From assembly GCA_003991915.1 (NCBI GenBank), contig RQTK01000034.1:101564-165563 (forward strand): 64,000 nucleotides of DNA, given 5' to 3'. Positions 1 to 63,330 of the stretch are shown here, in pieces (the stretch's first letter is position 1; each line of letters begins with the position of its first letter). A program made the translations under genes and the position numbers. The notes below the pieces were generated by a model. The model had not been told where the DNA came from. It searched no databases and worked only from the letters and a program-made list of their open reading frames with translations. The stretch is from Elysia chlorotica. Lineage: Eukaryota; Mollusca; Gastropoda; Plakobranchidae.

Positions 1-83
1 AGGCCTGAAAGATACAATAGAACATATAAAATCGGAGGTCTGAAAGATACAGTAGAACACAAAAAATCGGAGGTCTGAAAGAT
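1..83. repeat. 35-bp tandem repeat, 2.4 copies
   Basis: Units at 1-35, 36-70 and a partial at 71-83 share AGGTCTGAAAGATACARTAG and an ATCGG end. The array is cut by the window edge. Confidence 0.75.
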
Positions 84-643
<560 letters not shown>

Positions 644-1104
644 NNNNNNNNNNNNNNNNNNNNNNNNNNNNNNNNNNNNNNNNNNNNNNNNNNNNNNNNN
701 NNNNNNNNNNNNNNNNNNNNNNNNNNNNNNNNNNNNNNNNNNNNNNNNNNNNNNNNNNNNNNNNNNNNNNNNNNNNNNNNNNNNNNNNNNNNNNNNNNNN
801 NNNNNNNNNNNNNNNNNNNNNNNNNNNNNNNNNNNNNNNNNNNNNNNNNNNNNNNNNNNNNNNNNNNNNNNNNNNNNNNNNNNNNNNNNNNNNNNNNNNN
901 NNNNNNNNNNNNNNNNNNNNNNNNNNNNNNNNNNNNNNNNNNNNNNNNNNNNNNNNNNNNNNNNNNNNNNNNNNNNNNNNNNNNNNNNNNNNNNNNNNNN
1001 NNNNNNNNNNNNNNNNNNNNNNNNNNNNNNNNNNNNNNNNNNNNNNNNNNNNNNNNNNNNNNNNNNNNNNNNNNNNNNNNNNNNNNNNNNNNNNNNNNNN
1101 NNNN
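644..1104. other. Assembly gap (N run)
   Basis: 461 unknown bases between two different trinucleotide tracts, (ATC)n on the left and (TAC)n on the right. The length may not reflect the true distance. Confidence 0.98.
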
Positions 1105-1258
<154 letters not shown>

Positions 1259-1260
<2 letters not shown>

Positions 1261-3534
1261 ACGTAACAAATTTTCCTTTGGAAGAAATGGCCTCGATTAA
1301 AAGAAAAAACAGTTGAAGGCGTAGATTTGATAAATATATCTGGCCAATAGCCCTAAGAGGAAATGAAACTAAAGAGAAGACTGAGTGCCAAACAGCCCAA
1401 ATTGCCAATCTGCCGAATCTGGCTACTGGCAGGTGACAATTTCCAAACGAATCTGCATCATGCATTACCTGCAATCACTTTGAACTTTTGATCTTTTGAT
1501 TTCCCTAAACCAAAGAGATATATCTTCTGGTTCATAGGTAAAATAAGTCCTATTTCTTCAATAAATTAACGTATTGAATATTGTTAAATCGAGATCTAGA
1601 ATCTATTCATGATCTCGATTTCGTTTACCTTTGATTATGGTGGAAAACAGGAATCTAGGAGCAGTTGGTAAAATCATGTCACAGCAGCTTAGGAGTCGTC
1701 TACAAATCCTCTTATTTGCATAGATCAATCTAGATCTAGATGTATTACGACTCGTTGTAAGCTACCGCTACCTTGTACTTGCAGTCCCAGATCAGGGCTA
1801 GATTTGACCAATGAAGCTTAAAATCTTAGGATAAAAATGAACGGAAATATAAAATCTAATTTTATCAGCTGATCTTTGGTGATCATGGAAACATGCCCCA
1901 AAGCAAGGATTAGATGAAAACAAGATGTGACTGTAAAATACCAGTTTTACTCCTATTGGGTTTCAGAAATCCAACTGGACACTACCATAGTGCTTTTTTT
2001 TACATTTCAGTTACTAGACTATATCTAGATCTAGATTTAACACACACCTCAAAAAAGCTCTAAGAACGTAGTTAACACAAGATCTACATTTTATGCATGA
2101 GAGGTAATTTTATTAGGTAAAGAAATCGCAAAATAAAGATTAGTGATTTTTGTCACAAACTTTGTGTCGTAGTTAAGTTTCCAACATATAGATCTAAATG
2201 TAGCCCTCTACACATGATGAAGAGTATGCAAATAAACAATTCATAGCCATTTATGCCAGCTACAGGTGAAAAGAAAGATAGAAGAAAACTGCACATAAAT
2301 ACTTTATAAGGAGTAGACGTCAACAGTCGCTGCAGTTATAATTTTTATTTTCTTCTGGCAGGAGGCACTTTTAATTCAAGAATTAGCATGCATTATAAAC
2401 ACTCGCCTAAGTCTGCGCTACACTACTTATCATAACTTTCCTAGAATTTCATAAAACTTTGTTTTTTTTTCAGTTTTGTTCAGGCATCTTTGCAGTCATA
2501 GACCATCTATGAAATTTCTTCTATTCTGTTTTGTGTAGAATTAATTTATCAGCAGTAATCGGGTTTGTCGCATACAATATTTTACATTCATATTTGTAAA
2601 ATATAGCCTACCGTTTTTTGGTAAATAAAGTAGATAAAGAAATCTGAACGGATGCATTCTGTTTTATCAGTGTTCTTTTGAACCTGGGTGGAGTTCCATC
2701 TTTAGATATAGATAATAGAGTCACTTTGGTTTGTACCTCAATCAGCATCCTAAGCTCATCCCTCTCTTATTAATTTTTTGGCTTTTTCTGTTATAGGACA
2801 AAGCGTTAGACATTTCAATAAGCAAAGCAATATTTCTAATTTCAGTTCTCCTATTACATGTGTATTTTCCATCTGATATATCTTTATAACTTCGTATTTG
2901 ATAATTTTTTTAAAATAATGCGATTTAAGGAGCGGTGACGCTTAAGATGGTCTACACTGTACACAGTGGCGGTTCCTTTATTAAAGTTTGGGTGCAATGC
3001 ACTCGTAAAAAAGGGGAAGAGGAAAAAAACGCTACTACATAACGTTTAAAGTAATAATAGCCACTGTGAGTTCCGCTCGGCCAACGGAGGTGAGAATGAA
3101 AAGTGGGACAGTCACCCAGACGCTCCTCTTCGTTCTTAGTAATTTACTGTTACCATAGTGGGGCGTCAAGTGCCTAGCTTTACTAGACATAAAGAGCAAA
3201 CCCTGAGTGCAGGTCCCATTTTTTTGTGCAAGTTAAATTTAAAGTTAAAATATAAACAATTATTATACATCTTTAAAAAATATAAAAATGAGTTTTTGAG
3301 CGGTATTATTTAAAGTCTGCTAGAGCTAAATAGGCCTACTATTTGCTCCGTAATCACTTTGGCTGCGCTGTTGGTTCTCCGTTGTTTTGAATTTGATAGC
3401 CTTGTTTTCAAAATCACTAGTTAGATCTATAGTTCTATTTCCAAACATAATTATTCTTTAAATTCCATTTTTTTATTTTGTAGTTGACTTGAAATATTGT
3501 TATTGATCTAACTGTCATTTAGATCTGCATAAAC
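1259..3534. other. Upstream flank, no gene recognised
   Basis: AT-rich single-copy-looking sequence with recurrent AGATCTAGA-type motifs (1718-1740, 2024-2036). No long open frame and no recognised element. Confidence 0.5.
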
Positions 3535-4076
3535 ATCAATCTTCAAGATAAAATAAATGAATATATTATATCACTTACATAACCTCTTTTTGACAATTAT
3601 GTGCTCCATAATACATGTACAAATTAGTTATTCAACTTCAAGCTATAATAATTTTCAGTTCACTGGTTAACGAAAATTACTTGTCTGGATTACTTTTCAT
3701 AAACAAAAAATCTAAATTAAATTTGGTCAATGTTTGGCATATTTTAAGCCCCAGAACATCGATTTTCATGTTTTGAATCCTAAATATCCTTCAGCAAAGG
3801 CCCCCAGATCCCCGACAAGGGTGTTGCCCTTGATCCATCAGGCGGCCTTTGCATCCCTCTGAACAGATTTTGCACAGTGCAGTTTATGCTCATCACACGC
3901 TACTGATTGTACATATCATCTGTCAGCATCATCGCTTACGATGGTTGCTGCCCCACTTGATGCTCTGTCCACAATATGACGCCATCTGTTCCTGTCCTGA
4001 CTGTCGTGGGTGATGCTTTGCAAATTAAGACCCAGACTCTTCTTGATGTTTTCGATGTATGATGTTGGTGGTCTTC
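3535..4076. repeat. Segment duplicated at 4935-5476 (copy 1)
   Basis: Shares a co-linear order with 4935-5476: CTTCAAGATAAA, CATAACCT, TTTTGACA, the CCCCAGAACATCGATTTTC block (3750-3900) and a LINE relic at its right end. The C/G-rich right half is almost identical between copies; the left half differs because copy 2 is enriched in T. Confidence 0.85.
3925..4076 (-). mobile_element. LINE RT C-terminal relic (RTE-like family B)
   Basis: On the minus strand it encodes EDHQHHTSKTSRRVWVLICK... and DGVILWT, the same peptide as in the longer copies at 5325-5700 and 33570-34400. It is a truncated relic and not a host gene. Confidence 0.7.
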
Positions 4077-4103
4077 AATTCTAAATTTAGGATATGTACT
4101 ATA

Positions 4104-4902
4104 CATATTTTTGGCTAGCGTTGATGACTCATGTAGAACGATGGGAATGGGGTTTGTTTCTGGCATTGGAAGAAATTTTAACCTGACATGAGATGCTCAA
4201 CACCGCTAAACCCACCTGCTGATACTGGCGAGGAAAAAAGGAAAATATAAGACAGAAAGATAAAGGATTCAAGAGCCGGTTGTAGATTAACACGCAGGAG
4301 GAATCGTGAAAATCAGGATAGTAGTAAGTCAAGTAGTAAAATCTAGAGAACAAAGAGGAAGCCACAAATCACTATGCAAAAGAACAAAACAAAGCCATGT
4401 TATAAGATAAATGAATTGGTAAAGATATTAAAAACTCTGAATTGGAAAATAGTACTAGAAAGTAGTGAACAGCAGAGAGCACCAAAAAACCAGCCGGCTG
4501 CCAGACAACCCAAACAGGAAGTGTGTTTATAAAATTTTTGTTAACACAACATCTTGAATTGTTGAACTAAAAAGAAAAGAGAAATTCATGGTTCAATTTT
4601 CATTATTATGTTAGAAAGATAGCTGTATATGCTAAAACTGTGTTTTTGCCCCATTGTTTGGTTTCCGCTTTATCCTCTCAGAAGGCTTTGGATCCTTAGT
4701 CAGCCTCTTCCTGGGGGCGGGGAGGGGGGGGGGAGGCATCCCATACTGTTTTTTGGAAGAAGGATTGTTGTAGTTATTTCTTGCTAGATTTCAGTTGTCT
4801 GCTTGACTTTGAGACCTGACTGTGTCTGGCTGTATTTCATTGCACTTTACATTGGCAGCACAGTCGTCTCCGCCTAAGGAACCGCTCTTCGTTCAGTGAC
4901 TA
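4104..4902. other. Unassigned 0.8-kb segment between two halves of a 54-bp repeat
   Basis: The sequence left of it (4078-4103) and right of it (4903-4931) is contiguous at 6750-6803, so this block looks inserted. Inside, 4861-4881 (CAGTCGTCTCCGCCTAAGGA) resembles the terminal repeat of the TIR element at 36507. No coding frame is recognised. Confidence 0.4.
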
Positions 4903-4934
4903 AAATAGAGAATACAGGCAACAACAGTCTTAAA

Positions 4935-5476
4935 TCTTCAAGATAAATTAAATGAATATTTTTTTTCATTTACATAACCTTTTTTTGACATTTATGTGCT
5001 CTATAATACATTTATATTTTATTTTTTCAATCTTTTATTTTTTTTTTTTTTCATTTCACTGGTTAATTAATATTTCTTTTCTGGATTACTTTTCATTAAT
5101 TTAAAATAATTTTAATTAAATTTTGGTTAATGTTTGGCATATTTTAAGCCCCAGAACATCGATTTTCATGTTTTGAATCCTAAATATCCTTCAGCAAAGG
5201 CCCCCAGATCCCCGACAAGGGTGTTGCCCTTGATCCATCAGGGGGCCTTTGCGTCCCTCTGAACCCCCACAGATTTTGCACTGGTGCAGTTTATGCTCAT
5301 CACACGCTACTGATTGTACATATCATCTGTCAGCATCATCGCTTACGATGGTTGCTGTCCACAATATGACGCCATCTGTTCCTGTCCTGACTGTCGTGGG
5401 TGATGCTTTGCAAATTAAGACCCAGACTCTTCTTGATGTTTTCGATGTATGATGTTGGTGGTCTTCCCTTTTTGTG
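4935..5476. repeat. Segment duplicated from 3535-4076 (copy 2)
   Basis: Co-linear with 3535-4076. Between about 4940 and 5130 nearly all differences from copy 1 are to T, while 5130-5330 is nearly identical. Confidence 0.85.
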
Positions 5477-5700
5477 TATCGACTGGGTTCTGCCTTGCAG
5501 GACATTTAGCATCAACCCTGTGTCTGTGTGACGGCATGCATGCCCAACATATCTCAGCATTCTTACATTGATTGTTTTGAGCATGAGATTAGGGCTTCCA
5601 GTCTCCTCAAAAACACTCTTGCTGGTTCTCTTGTCTGTCCATTTCACTCTCAGTAACCTTCTGTAGAGCCACATTTCTGCTGCCTCTATCTTCTGTTGGG
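5325..5700 (-). mobile_element. LINE RT C-terminal fragment (RTE-like family B)
   Basis: The minus strand encodes MWLYRRLLRVKWTDKRTSKS, then NVRMLRYVGHACRHTDTGL and KKGRPPTSYIENIKK, the region after the RT domain in RTE-like non-LTR elements. Frameshifts and a 5' truncation make it inactive. The fuller copy is at 33570-34400. Confidence 0.8.
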
Positions 5701-5716
5701 TACAGAAAGAGGGATA

Positions 5717-6056
5717 GTAGCTGACGGTGAGCAGCAGTCACACTCTCAAGAGTGGTCAGCGCCTATTTGGTTCCCATTTCTGTACCTAGCTCACATATGG
5801 CTCCACGGATACTGCTTCGTATCTGTACCTAGCTCACATATGGCTCCACGGATACTGCTCCGTATCTGTACCTAGCTCACATATGGCTCCACGGATACTG
5901 CTCCGTATCTGTACCTAGCTCACATATGGCTCCACGGATACTGCTCCCTATCTGTACTAGCTGACGGTGAGCAGCAGTCACACTCTCAAGAGTGGTCAGC
6001 GCCTATTTGGTTCCCATTTCTGTACCTAGCTCACATATGGCTCCACGGATACTGCT
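5717..6056. repeat. 43-bp minisatellite flanked by a 100-bp direct repeat
   Basis: Units of about 43 bp (TGTACCTAGCTCACATATGG...) repeat from about 5781 to 5953. The leader TAGCTGACGGTGAGCAGCAG occurs at 5718 and again at about 5958, each followed by the same 80 bp, so the array sits between two copies of its own flank. Confidence 0.9.
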
Positions 6057-7788
6057 TATGCACGGCAGTGGCCACACCCCGGGCAACAGTTTTGACTGAC
6101 TGGCAAAACTATGTGAGCGAGCCCAAAGGCATAGCCTGAGGGTGGGAACATTTTCCCTAGTGCATGGAGCCTCGGAAAGCAGGAGGTGGATGAAGACTGG
6201 GAGCGACTGAAGCAGCTTCATGTATCGGTCCTTTTCTTTACTGACGCGGGCAGAAGATCTCAAGCAAGAGGCAATGGGTGGGACTTACGCACTGTATGTG
6301 CACTGCTTGTCTAGAAGGAAACGCCACACCACTAGTTGTAACTTATGCCTAAAACCCCAAATGATCAGAAACAGAAAGAGACAAAGCCATAGTCTAGGTC
6401 TTTTGATTGTACATAAGGAAATAAAAAAATAATGGAAAATCTGACAAGCATATAAAATACTCTTTAGATTTTTTAACAAATCTTTTTGTTTGGCCTTTGT
6501 AACCTTTTCGTGCAGTTTTCTCTCAACTTCACCTTTTTTCTTTTTTCTTTCCCCCCCCCCCTCTTTTTAGTATAATAGATCTTATTGAAACTTAAAATGA
6601 GGTAATGTAAATTATATATGAGAGTTGTGCATACTCTCAGCCAACAAAATCAAGACAATGGTCAAGTAGACGAGGGTTTGTTAGATGGTCGAATGTTTAG
6701 GGGATGCACTTTTTATGCAATACGACAGTACCACCACATAACCATTTTCATTCTAAATTTAGGATATGTACTATAAATAGAGAATACAGGCAACAACAGT
6801 CTTCCATTCATTGTATATGAAACTTATTGTCATTATGGTTATATATCGCGAATTAAAAAAAAATGCAGGGATGTACGCTTGCATGCCTTAGAATGCAATT
6901 GTCATAGCTCCCAGAATGACAACTGCCGTCTCCTGCACCGCAAGCATGGCTAGTAATGCCATATATGCTTGACGTGTGGCTGTTTGAGGAGGGCAGGTCA
7001 AACTTCTGCCAGACGTCTTTTCAATGTCTGATTCAAAAATTTGAAAGCAGTTTCACAAATGTTCAAATATGGGGGTATGTACTTCCTTCTATCTGCTTGT
7101 AATCCGGGATTGGAATCCAAATGAGCATAACAATATAAATTCAGCAAGGTGTAGAAATCGATCTAGAGATAAAAATAAGTCATTCACCCAAGCAGGACGA
7201 GCTGAAATAATTTTGAAGAAAATGAAAATTTTTTTTTTAAACCACTTGTAGAAATGGTCTATTATTTTAGTAGCCATTATTAATCCAAATATCTTGTCTT
7301 CTCGATCAACTTTGGTTGCGATGCTTCAATAGCTGGAACCTCACTCAATAAGGAGTCCTACAAAATAATAAAATTGGCTTAGGCCAGCACGTGTTCAAAC
7401 TCAAAGGGATGATTGTGTCTCATGACTTCAGTATAACTATTAGATAAACGAGAGCTTAAAATTTGGATGATAATCATGGACCAAAAAAAAGGAAGTATCT
7501 CAAAAAGAAAATGAAGGGCAATTTTTATTGTTTCACTATATTATCTAAAATTAAACACATCCCTTAGTTTTGCACTTGATTTGATGTTTGTTATCAGTAC
7601 CATTCATAGCAGTACAGCAGTATTTGGTTTGGAACGTTTATTTTATTTCTAGATTTATGTTTCTTGAATTCTTCATTTAAGACTTCGGAGCCTATGGAAT
7701 ATTTTAATAAAGATTGAAATTCTCTTTTTTCTCCATCTTCTCTTTAAATCAACAATGCAGATCAGAGAAATTAGTTTTGAGGTGAATC
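6057..7788. other. 5' flank of SYCP1, no element recognised
   Basis: No TE, RNA gene or convincing open frame. It presumably includes the promoter and 5' UTR, but no TATA box or initiator can be defended. A C-run lies at about 6551 and a 54-bp repeat shared with 4.1/4.9 kb at 6750-6803. Confidence 0.4.
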
Positions 7789-58378
<50,590 letters not shown>

Positions 58379-59719
58379 ACAGTTCCAGTTGTAATAAGAA
58401 TTTTATGTATTCTCAAGGTATATCGGGTCTCTCATTTGAATCTAAATTTTGTAATGTATTCTTTGTATTATTTTTTTTTTGTTTGGCGGGAATTTTCTAG
58501 AAGTTTAAACAGTATATTTGGTATATAATTTTTATAGTGAAGTGTCTAGCAAAAGACTAAAGTTAAATACGCCTTTACTGTATCAAAGTTGCATTGCTGG
58601 GCAGTTTTCCATTCAGGGCCTTGGAATCTTGTCCTGCCGTTTTGTCCATGCGCTGTGTAGCTTCTTGCTTGTTGCCTTTTTGTAGGTCCACGTTGCTGAT
58701 CCATAAAAGATCTGTTTTCACTAAAGCTCTAACACAACGTTGTCTTCCCTTCAGCTTTTCCTTCAATCCCAATCTCCACATGCTGGCCAGCCAGCCCAAT
58801 TCTGGGTTTGCTAACTGTTTTTGCTAACCTTTGAGCAGGCATTCATTTACCCATGTTCCTCCTCTTGGTTCAGCACATTTCCACCTTAGTATCTTTTTCA
58901 AGTGTGTCAACAAAAAATGATAAAATTCAGAAATCTTGAGTATTTAAAGTTTATAAAACCAAACATGTGATTATAAATTACTGTATAGCTAAATAGTATC
59001 TTTCATGTTTCAGCCATACGGTGAATAATTCTCTAAAGCTCATTGATTATGACTGACAAATAAGAGGGTTGCCAAAAGCACCAAAAAAAAAAAAAAAAGA
59101 ATTAATTTCAATTGTCCAGCCTTCACAGTCACTCATGGGAGAAAAACACCCATGCTGAGAAAAATCTGCGTAGTTCTTTTTAATGGTGCCAATTTTCAGA
59201 GTAAAACTTTTATGTATTCCTCAATATGGTGTCTTGTGTTCCCATCTGGGTTGTTCATTTCGAAAAAAAAATTCAATAATATTTTTATTACTTTTTTTCT
59301 GAACCATAATATGGTTTTCCTGAAGCCAATTCCATTGTGGGTGAAAAACTCCCCTATGCTTGTAAATAAGCTTCGCCAATGGTTATTCTATCTGTCTGTC
59401 TGTCTGTCTCTCTCTCCCACTTATTCTATTTCCTCCTCCTCCTCCTCCTGCTCCTTCTCCCGCTGCTCTTACTCTTCATCCTGTTTCTCCGCCTGCACCC
59501 CCCCTCCCCTGCTTCTTCTCCTGTTTCTGTTCCTCCACCTGCACCTCCTCCTTCTCCTCCCCCTGCTCATCTTTCTGATTCTCCTCCTACTACTGTTCCT
59601 CCTGCTGTACCTCCCTCCTTTTTATACTCCTCTCTTCTTGTTCCTGCTCCTCCCCCTCCTCTTTTTTCCTCCTCGTAGATAAATAGGTCTTTTATTGTTT
59701 CCTTCTTCTTCTTCTTCTT

Positions 59720-59791
<72 letters not shown>

Positions 59792-59795
59792 GTTA

Positions 59796-59853
<58 letters not shown>

Positions 59854-60883
59854 GATTACTATTATTATTATTTTTCTTTTTCTTTTTTTTTCTCCTCCTC
59901 CTCTTAGATAAATAGATTGATAGAGCAGTTTTATTGTCTTATTCTTATTTCCCCCCCTTTTCCTCCTCTTAGTTAAATAGATTGATAAATAGAGGCTCTA
60001 AGAAGATAGAATAACACACGTACAGAGGATGCCAAGGGTGTTACACAGTCCCTGTGATGAGCCTTGATGGATGCGAAAAATAATCTTACTTGTACAGAGA
60101 AACAATAGGTACATGTAGAGAGATAGACATATAGTAACCATATAAATAAGTAAACAGATTGATAGCTAGAGATCGATAGATATGCTTGTCACATTACTCT
60201 TTCTCCCCATTTGCAGTTTTCATTATCCTCTTTCAGGGTCACTGGGTGAAAAACACCCACAAGTGGCCTATAGAAAAAAAAAACCAAGAGTGACGGTGAA
60301 GGCTAGATACAAGTTACAAGGGAATAAGAACGAGTAAAAAGTGAAGATTTAGTTATGGACACACAGCGTCTCTCTCTCACTTTCTGTATAAGCTTGCGTG
60401 TTGGATATGAACCTGTCTCTATTGATAGTGTTTGATCAATGGTTTAGAATATATACTTGTGCTTTATTTCACGATAAGCTAGATCCTAAATCTTCTAGGT
60501 ATCATTTTTTTGTTTAGTTAAATGTGTAATTTGTCAATCAGCGATTCAGAATGTGAAGTTTCTGGAATGATTTTGGTTATTTCAGCCCAGAGCAACAGCT
60601 GTATTAGGTAGAGGGGGGCTGATCTGTTCTATCCTCTGTTTTATATGATGAATGTCAGGTATCTGTGTGATGAATAGTACTTTGAGTTGTCTGATTTATA
60701 GGAAATATGTTTCAAATTGGGATATACTGTTATAGTAAGGCTGTTTATGTTAATATTGTATATGACATTTTGTTATTGCTCTTTCAACTTACAGCAATGT
60801 AAACAGATTTTTTAGGTAAACATTTTTGTTTGTGTTTGTTGCCTTTTCTTCCAAAATTAAGTGTTTTTGCAATTTTAAATAAA
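58379..60883 (+). other. Possible SYCP1 3' UTR and first AATAAA
   Basis: The first canonical AATAAA I see downstream of the stop is at 60878-60883, about 2.5 kb away, in AT-rich sequence. Between them lie an A-run (about 59083), pyrimidine and trinucleotide tracts (59390-59900) and short GATA-rich sequence. A closer variant poly(A) signal may be the real one; the span is not supported by transcript data. Confidence 0.3.
59390..59900. repeat. (CTC)n, (CTT)n and (ATT)n compound tract
   Basis: Pyrimidine-rich CTC units (59395-59675), then CTT units (59701-59748), then ATT units (to about 59870). Frames here (poly-S/Y, poly-L/P) are artefacts. Confidence 0.93.
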
Positions 60884-60994
60884 GTTTTAAGTTAAATCTG
60901 AATATGTTCTTCTTATAGAAATGTGTTGTGCTTGTTGATATGGTATATACTTATTAGAATGGGTCTATGTATGCTTTGTTAATTTAGTTGTAGT

Positions 60995-60997
60995 AGT

Positions 60998-61084
<87 letters not shown>

Positions 61085-61130
61085 CAGTAGTAGCAGCAGC
61101 AGCAGAAGCAGCTGCAGTAGTAGTAGTGGG
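60995..61130. repeat. (TAG)n/(CAG)n microsatellite
   Basis: AGTAGT units change to a long CAGCAG run (about 61029-61082), then mixed CAG/TAG. Confidence 0.95.
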
Positions 61131-61389
61131 AATCAACTGGCCGTAGCACATAGGTTGACGGAAGCATTATTTTAAGTCCAGTGTCCTTTTAAAATTGGGC
61201 GATGAGAATTTTCAGAGAGTGATCCACTGCCAACAAATGTTGCTGTCATAATTGTCCAAAAATCTTTCTCACCCTTCCATCAAAAATTTAAACAAGTATT
61301 TAGCTCTTATGATATTTATGTAATTGTAGGGGTGATAAATCATAAATGGCAATGATACATAGTGAAGTGTGAACCATTGGCAGTAAAAT

Positions 61390-61620
61390 GTGAGATGTAA
61401 AGCTAGTCGCACTCGACCAGAGCCTGTTGAACACAATGCAGTGTCAGTACTGGGACATCTTCTTCCGGCAAATAAATCACCATATAAAGTTTGTTACAAG
61501 TGCTGTTTCAAAATGAAACTAAAAATTAATCTGAGATGCAGGGGAAAAAAACAAGCTCCAACTTTTCCAAGCATGGGATTAGATGAAAATGTGTACAAGT
61601 GCACAAGGTTTTTAGTTTAA
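61390..61620 (+). pseudogene. Possible piggyBac-transposase C-terminal relic
   Basis: The frame reads HLLPANKSPYKVCYKCCFKM and LKINLRCRGKKQAPTFPSMG, then NVYKCTRF. The GHxLP...C..C...K pattern recalls the cysteine-rich tail of piggyBac-like transposases. The cysteine spacing is incomplete and no catalytic domain is present, so this is tentative. Confidence 0.3.
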
Positions 61621-61639
61621 AAAATTGTCAACCCTCTGT

Positions 61640-62750
61640 TTGTCTTTTTGCGATTTGTTAGGCCTACAGTGGCCTTTGAGTTTGATATCAGTATGATATT
61701 GAACCTGTATCTACTTAATGATTCAAATTGAACACACTGCACAAGGAAAGAACTCATAATTCAAGTTTTCATATAAGTATATTTATTTTGGTTTAATTGA
61801 AAATCCTTGTCTTTGTCAACATCATTTCATGGCTTAAGTATAAATAAAAACTCTTGAATCAACAAGAGCATAAAGTATTTACCAGCACATAAGAAATGTC
61901 CCTCACCATATATTATTGGAAATGCAGCTATTATTTTGAATCAACAAGAGCATAAAGTATTTGTGTGAGACGTATGAGAAATGGCACATGCACTTAATCC
62001 ACCAGTTTGTTTAGTTTGTTTGGTGATGTATAAACTTTTTGAACATTTTACTCAATCCATTAGTGTCCACCAATAATTTCATGGAACTGCAATTACACCT
62101 AACATTACATTTGTTTTGTTGTGTGTCGTCTCTTGCATTATATTTATAAATAAAATTATAATTTGGATGAATTGTGGACCTGTTATTATGCCCTCTAATA
62201 ATTAAATTTAAAGGCTAAGAAATTTTTAGAATAAGAGGCAACACTGAGATTATAATATCAAATTTAAAGTATTAGATTTAGTGCTCTTCTTACTAACCAC
62301 ACGATATTATAAAAACAATCAAACCCGAAGTCTGTCGCACACAGAGCTTTGTTTTTGCTTTGTTTTTTATATTTCCTATGGTAAGACACTCTCCTGGTTT
62401 AGGATATTATAAATATCACAGGTTTCACAATTTTAAGTGTTTTTTGGGCTGGGGGTTTTCTCTTCAAAGTCATAACTCTGGTGCTTGGGAATCGCTTTGT
62501 CCTGTTTACTCTGGGGCACCACGAAGTAGTGGTGGCTGAAATGAAACGGAATACTTTTATTAATTGGACGTTTTAAGTATGGCGCAGTTCTACAAATCAA
62601 ACAGAACAAAAAGACTTTAGCATAAACTGCTGACCTTTGGCAGGTCACATAAAGAATTTATCTAGTATACAAAACAAGAACAAGAAAACAATACAAAGGC
62701 TTTGTGCAAAGGTGCATACATACTTTTTTCACTACTGTTGTTTTACTGAT
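61640..62750. other. 3' flank, nothing recognised
   Basis: AT-rich non-coding sequence; ATCAACAAGAGCATAAAGTA is repeated at about 61858 and 61939. Confidence 0.45.
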
Positions 62751-62751
<1 letters not shown>

Positions 62752-62790
<39 letters not shown>

Positions 62791-62800
62791 TTAATATTAT
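62752..62800. repeat. (ATA)n microsatellite
   Basis: About 45 bp of AATAAT units just upstream of the LINE fragment. Confidence 0.92.
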
Positions 62801-62839
62801 TCTTTGCCTTTGATAAACGTTATGTTTTCCACCTCAAGA

Positions 62840-63330
62840 AAAGACACTCTCTCTGGTGAAAAATTCTTTGCATATTGGAAAAATTTCACGAACTACAGAA
62901 AAATGGTAAGAAAATTGTTCTCTGTTGGATTCCCAGCCATGTTGGAATTGAAGGAAATGAAATGGCTGACGATCTCGCCAAAATCGGGCTCGAACTTGAA
63001 CCCACTCAGGTGCAGATACCAACATCAGATGCAAAGCCAATTATACACACGTTTAATATGAGATTAAGATAAAACTGGAACGCGCGATGGAACAATATGA
63101 CAACTAACAAATTACACGGTGTCCAACTACATTTAGATCACTGAGCAGGAATTTACTCAATCGAGTCCGACATGGACATTCTCATCTTACTCACGCCTTT
63201 CTACTGAGAGGTGAAGAGCCTTCACTGTGTCAAACCTGCAACTGTCAATAATGTCCATTAGTCACATGCTGGTTGACTGTCCGTTTTTTTTTAACCGGCA
63301 AAGAAATCTACCTGGCTTCCAAGCCACTAG
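62840..63330 (+). mobile_element. LINE RNase H and C-terminal relic
   Basis: Frames give IVLCWIPSHVGIEGNEMADD with LAKIGLELEP (end of RNase H with the last catalytic Asp), then, after frame breaks, HGHSHLTHAFLLRGEEPSLC with QTCNCQ, the usual cysteine-rich tail of Jockey/CR1-like elements. Unlike the copy at 44.1-44.9 kb in sequence and orientation. Confidence 0.8.

Noticed and set aside
5717-6056. Possible CRISPR-like array
   Set aside because: The units are contiguous without unique spacers; it is a minisatellite in a eukaryotic genome.
59152-59907. 176-residue membrane-like frame and poly-Y frame after SYCP1
   Set aside because: Low-complexity CTC/CTT/ATT tract.
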